Source of the DNA: Ancylostoma caninum | Taxonomy: Eukaryota; Nematoda; Chromadorea; Rhabditida; Ancylostomatidae | Length of the DNA: 64,000 nt | Direction of reading: 5' to 3' | Assembly (NCBI GenBank): GCA_037903475.1 | Contig: JBAJFG010000628.1 | Location: 1-64,000 of the forward strand | Part shown: positions 58,601 through 64,000 of the stretch, one piece after another | Layout of the letters: every line of letters begins with the position of its first letter | Position numbering within the stretch: the stretch's first letter is position 1 | The notes under the pieces: model-generated | Told to the model about the DNA's origin: nothing | What the model saw: only the letters and a program-made list of their open reading frames with translations | The model's database searches: none | Translations under genes and position numbers: made by a program

Positions 58601-59077
58601 TCCTTTCTGTTTTGTGTGGTAAATCATACAGACGGGTTGTGTGACCATTTATAGCCTGGCTGGTCGTTATCGTGTCGTGGAATATCGTTTTCCTTTGATG
58701 AAAGTGTAGTTGAGCAATTCTGTCAAAAACATGGAATCGATCTCATCGTTCGAGCACATCAAATTACAGCAGAGGTACAGCCACACGATATTCGCCCCAT
58801 TTTGACAAATGATCATGGGAAAATTTTCCCTTCCAGATGATTCGTGGGGGCCATAGGATGTTCGCTGGAGGAAGACTGGTGACAATATTTTCGGCGCCGA
58901 ATTATCAGAATATGATGAACGATGGATGCGTTTTGAGAGTAAAAAAGAATGTACGCTTAAAAACGAAAAAAAATATTCAGGTGATGTTCTGCTGATGAAG
59001 TGTTCTCTAAGACCTAATCATTCAGTTTGCTGTGAATTTCCTGATTTTTCGACCTGTAGTTCGACGGCAGCAGCTAA
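52606..59077 (+). CDS. Divergent PP1-family Ser/Thr protein phosphatase
   Basis: Ten exons with matching phases: 52606(or 52648)-52668, 52723-52835, 52891-53007, 56957-57092, 57166-57318, 57554-57676, 57746-57820, 58655-58774, 58837-58980 and a short last exon 59060-59077. The product is about 339-353 residues, the usual PP1 catalytic-subunit size. Metal and phosphate ligands are all present in order: GDLHG, GDYVDRG, RGNHE, HGGLSP, CRG and RAHQ, then SAPNY. It would remove phosphate from Ser/Thr in partner-selected substrates through a two-metal centre. SAPNYQ carries Gln where PP1 has the Cys that toxins such as microcystin attach to. The N-terminal segment is a helix with [10 protein letters not shown], then [18 protein letters not shown] as in PP1. 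The first exon and last 5 codons are less certain; reading past 58980 without splicing stops after VMFC. Nematodes carry many such divergent PP1 paralogues, often testis-biased; expression here is unknown. Confidence 0.88.
53165..53400 (+). mobile_element. Inverted-repeat element family A, copy 1 (intron 3)
   Basis: AAGGCTGTTACTATAC, then CACCTAGCATCGCC, TGGCGACCTCATTTTTAATA and GGGTCAAGC match 55985-56172 (inverted) and in part 56654-56862 (same orientation). The right end is not sharp here. Confidence 0.65.
53799..54158 (+). mobile_element. Inverted-repeat element family B, copy 1 (intron 3)
   Basis: Terminal repeats GAGTATCCCCAGACTTCG and CGAAGTCTGGGGATACTC bound 358-360 bp. TCA stands outside both ends, a 3-bp duplication as in PIF/Harbinger elements. 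Inside are several GGCGATCG/CGATCGCC motifs. An inverted second copy is at 56193-56524. Confidence 0.85.
54159..54754. other. Intronic spacer with an uncharacterised minus frame
   Basis: A minus-strand frame (54057-54467, 136 codons) includes [20 protein letters not shown] and [18 protein letters not shown], which looks more protein-like than chance frames here. I do not recognise it; it lies opposite to the phosphatase gene and runs into element B at its far end. Confidence 0.3.
54755..55945. mobile_element. Long inverted repeat with tRNA-like box, about 450-bp arms
   Basis: The left arm (54755-55205) and right arm (55505-55945) are inverted copies at roughly three-quarters identity. Shared blocks in order include GAACGATCAYGTCAT, CTGGTTGGC, CCCGGCGCCT, TTTTTGCAC, GGAGTAAAGAGGG, ATAGAGGACGATCAGCTC and GGGAGCTCGATGGGAAAT. 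In the left arm GGTTCGACTCC at 54846 matches the RNA polymerase III B-box consensus exactly, and the right arm keeps a near copy. No acceptor stem closes, so this is at most tRNA-derived. It may be two SINE-like copies in head-to-head array or one large foldback. Confidence 0.75.
55985..56172 (-). mobile_element. Inverted-repeat element family A, copy 2 (intron 3)
   Basis: Inverted relative to copy 1: TTGACCCTGATCAAAAATGA, AGTCGCCAATCTGGCCATGC, TAGGCGCTATACTTCTCGAG and ACCCGCAGCCTAAC correspond block for block. It ends 20 bp before element B copy 2. Confidence 0.65.
56193..56524 (-). mobile_element. Inverted-repeat element family B, copy 2 (intron 3)
   Basis: Same terminal repeats as copy 1 (GAGTATCCCCAGACTTCG and complement), inverted orientation, 332 bp. 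The trinucleotide TAA lies outside both ends. Shorter than copy 1 by loss of one GGCGATCG-rich inner stretch. Confidence 0.85.
56654..56862 (+). mobile_element. Inverted-repeat element family A, copy 3 (intron 3)
   Basis: The left end TTTAGGCTGCTTGTATACTC and right end GAGTATACCCGCAGCCTTA are inverted repeats. The inside shares TTAGCATCGCC, TTGGCGACTTCATTTT and ACAATCAATAT-type blocks with copy 1. It ends about 95 bp before phosphatase exon 4. Confidence 0.75.
57966..58428. mobile_element. TTAA-flanked 463-bp hairpin element in intron 7
   Basis: AGGCAGCAGGAGCT at the left is mirrored by AGCTCCTGCTGCCT at the right; TTAA lies outside both ends (57962-57965, 58429-58432), the target duplication of piggyBac-type elements. 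The arms are about 190-200 bp and I count only about four mismatches through most of their length (landmarks GATGAAGTACA, CACATCATAAATGTGAAACG, GGAACATTCGTCGCGAACAC, CGGACGAGTTTTCCCCGGCG). The loop is about 60-80 bp. Non-coding. Confidence 0.92.
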
Positions 59078-59129
59078 TGCTACCAAGACGTCAGCCGATG
59101 AGAAACTATCTTGTAAGATGTCAAAATTA

Positions 59130-59145
59130 AATAAAGTTTAATAAA
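59130..59145 (+). promoter_or_regulatory. Polyadenylation signals of the phosphatase gene
   Basis: AATAAA at 59130 and again at 59140, 53 bp and more after the predicted stop, in the right orientation. Confidence 0.6.
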
Positions 59146-59970
59146 GTTAATCTTGCGTTGTCTATGAAATACATAAATACTTCTGTGAGATCTCGGAACA
59201 AGTGGCAAAGAAGTGGGCTCCAAACACGAGGAGAACCTTCGAACGAATATTTACAAGTTAACAAAAGCTTGGTCATTCTGTTGAAATGATTGTAGTTGTA
59301 AATGATAGAGGACTAAATGCAACTATATATGTATCAGTCTGGCTGTCCGACTACCGCCGGACTTCCAGACTTCTTCTAATGCTGCCTTCGCTCGCATTAA
59401 CTCATCTTATAACCACACCAATGTAACATATTGTCCTACCGATTTTCCTAATGGAAAATCAACGGGAAATGTGGTATTGCATTGCTTCTTCTAGCTATCT
59501 TTCCCTTACGCTAGTGGACCCGCTACAAAGTAGTAACATCCTGTTTTGGTTCAGCTTTCGGTTGATTGCAGCAGCTACCTACGACCGATTTACCGCGGAA
59601 TGATGAGAGAAAATGGTTCCCGGTTCTTGCATGTTATGGTTGGTAAATGATAAGGGTAAGCATGAGTATATAAAAGAGGGCGGTGGGATATGGTTAGGTA
59701 CAAATGAGACGGAACCAACAGTGAAGGTGGTGGCAGACGGAACAAAGGATAGAAACACACATTGTACACATACCATAGGGTGCCATGGTTTGACGCTTAC
59801 CAATATTGGGCCCCGATATGGCTATCACTTGGAGGAGAACATGTCGTATATTGTTCCTCTTCCTAATTGGCGCAGTCGCACTTCTCCAACAACACTTAGC
59901 ACCGCCTACGGATAAGTGACTACGACGCGACTATGGCTGTGGTGTTCAATCTTGGGTGGAGCTGTACAGC
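59146..59970. other. No gene recognised
   Basis: A 100-codon plus frame (59613-59915) overlaps a minus frame and matches no family I know. Confidence 0.4.
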
Positions 59971-59974
59971 GTAC

Positions 59975-60290
59975 AGATGTGGGGAGTCGCCGGCCGAGTG
60001 TTCAACGGTTGTGATGTGGGGGAGTCGCCGGCCGACGTGTCCAACAAAGAGGATGTGCGGAAATATCCCCGCGTCTTAACGCTTTAACTTTTAGGCGCCG
60101 GCGCACCCTTATCACAGCAGTGGACCCGTCTCCCCCACTTCTGGGCGCCGGCGCACCCTTATCACAGCAGTGGACCCGTCTGCCCCACTTCTGGGCGCCG
60201 GCGCACCCTTATCACAGCGGCGAACCCGTCTCCCCACTTCTCGGCTCCGGCGCACCCTTATCACAGCGGTGGACCCGCAGGGAGTCTGCT
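59975..60290 (+). repeat. Two adjacent tandem repeats, about 46 and 49-50 bp
   Basis: First, GATGTGGGGAGTCGCCGGCC twice (59975 and about 60015). Then four copies of a unit GGCGCCGGCGCACCCTTATC then ACAGCxGTGGACCCGTCTCC from 60093 to 60287; the last copies are shorter and more diverged. Confidence 0.9.
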
Positions 60291-60364
60291 AGCAACCTCG
60301 AGGTATGATTGGAATAGGATAACCGCCCTACTCTGTCTACAAAAAAGGGTGAACGAATTTCGTG

Positions 60365-60411
60365 ACACACAGACAGACACACACACATACACACACACTT
60401 ACACACACAGT
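60365..60411. repeat. CA-rich microsatellite
   Basis: ACACAC runs with CAGACAGA and ACTT interruptions. Confidence 0.92.
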
Positions 60412-61065
60412 GTTCACTTTAGTTCATTTCATTGTAAAAGGTAAGTTTACAAACCCGATCTTAATTCAAAAACAATCTGAACCTTTCTCTACCAGTCACG
60501 TGAAAAAGAAGGACAAAGCATGAGTTCCTGATAAAGAAGTAATTGGCAGATGTCGCACAATAAATTATGGCCCACCCCGTACAATACTGCTCACGGTATG
60601 TCGAAAACCGGCTCTCGCTCCGCGGAGTCACATTTGCTCACCGTCGCTTTTCCACAACTTCAGTGTCACTTCAACCGATGAGAGGTAATCACCATTGAAT
60701 TAAACTCGAGGAATACCTTCTAGACCCTTACTCAATGTCGGGATGACCGTTCGGTTTCCCAGTTCCCGTCGGCAAATCGATATATCGATCGATGCCGTGC
60801 ATTGAACCGGATCAGTATGAGCGGAAACACGTGTGAATCGGAACATGTTCTCAAGTTTGGTCATTTTTTTCAAGCGAAGACTCGCGAAATGGAGGTGTGG
60901 AGCGTTGCGCCTGGAAGGGGCGGTGAGGTAGAGCTCTGCGACTGGTCAATCCATCCAACTGGTCAATCACAGAACTCGACCGCGCCGCTCATTCCAGGTA
61001 TAACGCTCCTTGCCCCGAAATCGAGCATTTCGGAGTAGAACTTAGCAAACGCAAAGTCTACATCC
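60412..61065. other. No gene recognised
   Basis: Short frames only. Confidence 0.4.
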
Positions 61066-61325
61066 TTTCGAGGACATACTGTCCGTCCGAAACGACGAGT
61101 CCGCCCACGCACGCGGGGATCGAGAGGCGGCCACGCTTGCCAGCAATCCACGTCATCATCTCTAATCTGCGTTTCACGATTCATCGTTATTTTAATGGTA
61201 TCGACCAAAGATTTGGCTGTGACGTGGACGACGTGGTAGCTAACAGCATACGTCCCAGCCACGCCACCTCTCGATTCCCGCGTGCGTGGGCGGACTCGTC
61301 TTTTCGGACAAACTGTACTAGTCTC
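61066..61325. repeat. Inverted repeat with about 70-bp arms
   Basis: GACGAGTCCGCCCACGCACG on the left is mirrored by CGTGCGTGGGCGGACTCGTC on the right, extending on both sides through ATCGAGAGGxGGC. Probably a miniature element; ends not resolved. Confidence 0.8.
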
Positions 61326-62093
61326 GATGTTACCCTTGTCCAAACTCAAACTTTTGCTGTGCCATGTTAAAACCTCGGCGTTGAGAGAGCTGCGGTGACA
61401 TGTGTACGGTCATAATTGCGTGAATGCCTTCATAATTGGATGCCTAAGTACAAAGGATGTGTTAACTGAAATTTAAAAAAAAGTGAGCAAATAGATCCTA
61501 GTCCGGTCCATCAATGAAATTCAGATTTCAGAATGACCTGAAAACCTTTCGGGACGAGACCTGTACCCGTCTGCTGTAGCAAATTTGCGTGAGCAGACGT
61601 GTACCACCACTGATCTTATCGGGCAAAAACGTGTTCACCCGAAGTTGCTGCTGTGAAGCAGGGTAAATCACGGGGCACGATTTGGAGCTCCCATATACGT
61701 ACTCCCCTTTTGCTCTCACTTGGGCGTAAACCACGCCCATGATTTCACCATTCTTGATGGTACACAGTCCTTGCATTGTAATGATCAATTAAACAGCTTT
61801 CACTATATTTTTTTATTCGGCCTCTCTCATTCTGTAATATGAACAAATTCCACACATTATAGGCAAACCTGTCAGAGTTAAGAGAACGTGCCCAACAAGT
61901 TTGAGTATGTTGGACATAATAAAAATAACACGAAAAAGGAGAGATCAGATTGCTACAAAACTGAACTTGTTTGAACAATCTTGAAAGTGTTTTTACATGT
62001 TTTCACCTAAACTTCCATGTTTTCCCTCTCTGCTCCCTCCTCGCTCTGAACGCTTTATGCGCATCTATCTACTACTAATGAATATTGTAGAGA
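61326..62093. other. No gene called; one protein-like minus frame
   Basis: The minus frame at 61528-61788 (86 codons, with GEIMGVVYAQVRAKGEYVYG and LRVNTFLPDKISGG) reads like protein but has no exon partners I can find and no family match. Confidence 0.3.
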
Positions 62094-62131
62094 CCACCAC
62101 AGGGCAGGTGCGATAAAAAGTTATTCATGCT

Positions 62132-63022
62132 CAGGGCGCAGCACAAGGTGGTCATTGACCACCAGGACTTAGTAGCGTCCTGCAGATTCAGGGGGCTTAG
62201 CACCAGTGTCCGGGGCGTAGCTAACCGCTAACCGTCTACTGATGTTAGAGACAAGCAGATTTCAGAGAAGCACTTCTGGAGGATCATCAAACTCGTGGCT
62301 GAAGACCACCGTTGTTCAACCATTTACTCCATCCCTATCCTGCACTCTGGTGCGCTCCAGAGATAATCTGGTGTTGCTCAACCTGTAGGAGACGTATCAT
62401 GTTGGAATTTTGACTGTAGATGCGCACTATACCAACGAGTATCCCCCCAAAGTGGCACCGTTCGTTTTTGAGAAAAACCGTCATTGATGGTCAAAAAGTG
62501 GTTTTTGACCATTTTTTGACCATTAATGACGGTTTTTTTTTCAAAAACGAAGGCGGTTTCTCAAAAACGAAAGATGCCACTTTGGGAGAGAGTTGGTACC
62601 ACCTAGGCGCATTTCTTGGAGTTGACAGCTTATCGGAACACTTCCCCAAACGAGAGAAATTTCCTGGGAAAGTTCCAGGTTTGAGAGAAAAAACCACGCT
62701 CCAATGACAATTTCTTGCATCTGACAGGTTCTATAACAAGTTTCAACTAGTTCTAGCGGCATCAAACAGTTCCGTACTGAGATCGGTTTTTCGAGGATTT
62801 CAGCTTGAATTTGAGATGACTTAGGCAGTCTTCGCTAAATGGTACGCATTTCTTGCTCAAACATCATTCGTCGTCTCACTAACGCTTATTTAAGTCACCT
62901 TTTTTAGTGCTATCTGCTTTTCCTGAAAGAACCCTAGTGTGTAGGTACTTAGTAGCCCATTTCGGAATCCGACTGGACTTAGTACTCCCCAACCGACACT
63001 GACCACCTAGTGCTGCGCCCTG
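62132..63022. mobile_element. hAT-like non-autonomous element, 891 bp
   Basis: Both ends read inwards CAGGGCGCAGCAC then AAGGTGGTCA or TAGGTGGTCA. The 8-mer TTCATGCT is present outside both ends (62124-62131 and 63023-63030), a perfect hAT-size duplication. It interrupts the outer element. The inside carries an AT-rich palindrome (62447-62585) and no transposase frame. Confidence 0.88.
62447..62585. repeat. Palindrome inside the hAT-like element
   Basis: AAAGTGGCACCGTTCGTTTT and AACCGTCATTGATGGTCAAA on the left are mirrored by TTTGACCATTAATGACGGTT and a diverged GATGCCACTTT on the right. Confidence 0.8.
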
Positions 63023-63208
63023 TTCATGCTTGCGGAGCGTCAAAATTTACGTGCATCTACAAAACTTCACAAAGTTTTCTTGACAGGATTTCTCTTCTAC
63101 CTCCCTCCTTTGCACTGTATATCGGCGCGTAAACTTTGACGCGCCGCAAGCATGAATAACTTTCAAGAGTGCGATACACGCACCTTCTGCGCACCTGCCC
63201 TGTGGTGG

Positions 63209-63794
63209 AAGCCACAGTAATTTCTTCCGCGGAGCGCGGAATCGCGTGGGAGCGCGAAATAACTGCACAAGGGGTTTCAGCTGAACTTCGCTGCAGTTCT
63301 TGCAATATTGGACCAATTTGACGTGCGCGACTTGCACAAGTGGAGTGAAACTCATAAAATTCACTGTGATCGTTCTCCTGTGGCAAGAAATTACACACTA
63401 TTATTACTAAGTTCTGCGTCTACTTCTTATTACCATTACTGTGTGTTGCTGTACGGAGTTACTGTGATGGGAAATTTTTGAAGTAACAGCAGAGATCGTA
63501 GAAGTGTGGAACATTTCATTCACAGCTCGAATAATGTGCCAGAGCGTGGGTGTCATTCCCTTCACGATGCTTCCTCAATGGAAGCCGTCGGCCATTCTGC
63601 AAAAGTCAGTGCGTACGTCGGGTAGTGTAGGGGTCGCAGGACGAGGGTCAATTTTGAAGAAAAAGACACAACGTACGCTTTCCCCTCCTTTGCTTTTTGC
63701 TTTGCTCCTATAAATACGTAGGGGTGGTTTGAAATATCTCACCTGTGCTTCACCCTGCTGTGGAGCACAGCCAGCCCAGCTTAGAGCGATATAG
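63209..63794. other. No gene recognised
   Basis: Short overlapping frames only. Confidence 0.4.
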
Positions 63795-64000
63795 GGCAAT
63801 TTATACTGGATGCGTGCGCCTGTATGATGAAGAATAGGGCACAGTCGCATCGTAATCGCAGCTCAGACGCACGCGTTTGCTGCCTCGCGGCTTCCGCGCG
63901 TTCTTTTCATTGAGGATGTACATGCCGTGTCGACCGGTCTTCATCGGAACTCCCTTGCAAATGGATGCGTGCGACTGATGCGTAACTGACGCACGCAGCT
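63795..64000 (+). repeat. Dispersed repeat, copy 2, cut by the window edge
   Basis: Same order of blocks as 21598-21810: GGGCAATTTATACTGG, CGCAGCTCAGACGCACGCG, TTTTCATTGAGGATG, CGACCGGTCTTCAT. It continues past the window end. Confidence 0.75.

Larger units (their letters stand above)
62094..63208. mobile_element. Outer inverted-repeat element, interrupted
   Basis: CCACCACAGGGCAGGTGCG begins the left end and its complement closes the right end; GTTATTCATGCT on the left pairs with AGCATGAATAAC on the right. Without the insertion at 62132-63022 and one copy of its 8-bp duplication, the element would be about 216 bp and strongly palindromic (GCTTGCGGAGCGTCAAA against TTTGACGCGCCGCAAGC inside). 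Confidence 0.8.

Overview
The window looks like nuclear DNA of a nematode, most likely a strongylid (hookworm or trichostrongyle type). This is inferred from three things. Host genes are split into short exons by many introns with TTTCAG/TTTTAG-type acceptors. There is a decayed RTE-clade LINE of the kind common in strongylids. Much of the rest is small inverted-repeat elements, minisatellites and degenerate mariner copies. No bacterial-type gene, CRISPR array or rRNA gene was seen, and no convincing functional tRNA.

Two host genes can be reconstructed exon by exon. One is a WD40-repeat protein on the minus strand (39785 down to 27460) that aligns along its length with WDR61/SKI8, a subunit of the Ski and PAF1 complexes. 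The other is a divergent PP1-family serine/threonine phosphatase on the plus strand (52606 to about 59077) in ten exons, with every metal-binding and catalytic motif kept.

Layout. 1-2.5 kb: a 57-60 bp minisatellite in two blocks, separated by a candidate inverted-repeat element. 2.7-9.4 kb: no gene recognised, one dispersed repeat. 9.46-16.52 kb: a 7-kb foldback-like structure whose inverted ends carry ~116-bp tandem arrays; a decayed RTE retrotransposon lies inside it. 16.5-27.4 kb: sparse, with a mariner remnant and dispersed repeats. 27.5-39.8 kb: the WDR61-like gene; its ~7.9-kb last intron holds a 2-kb array of a 59-bp unit, several miniature elements and a dead mariner. 40.5-41.0 kb: two TA-flanked palindromic elements side by side. 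42.24-49.0 kb: an LTR retrotransposon-like insertion with nearly identical LTRs, a 4-bp target duplication, a primer-binding site and a polypurine tract, but no recognisable gag or pol inside. 49.4-50.4 kb: GC-rich repeated modules. 52.6-59.1 kb: the phosphatase gene, with a nest of inverted-repeat elements in intron 3 and a near-perfect 463-bp hairpin in intron 7. 59.1-64 kb: tandem repeats, an 891-bp hAT-like element nested in another inverted-repeat element, and at the right edge a second copy of a repeat seen at 21.6 kb.

The two genes show no functional link. The main interest is the mobile DNA: several insertions can be dated relative to each other or assigned to a superfamily from visible target-site duplications (ACGC, TTAA, TA, TCA/TAA, and the 8-mers GTCTTTTG and TTCATGCT). 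All alignments were done by eye from memory of the families, so family names are inferences unless a motif or duplication is quoted.
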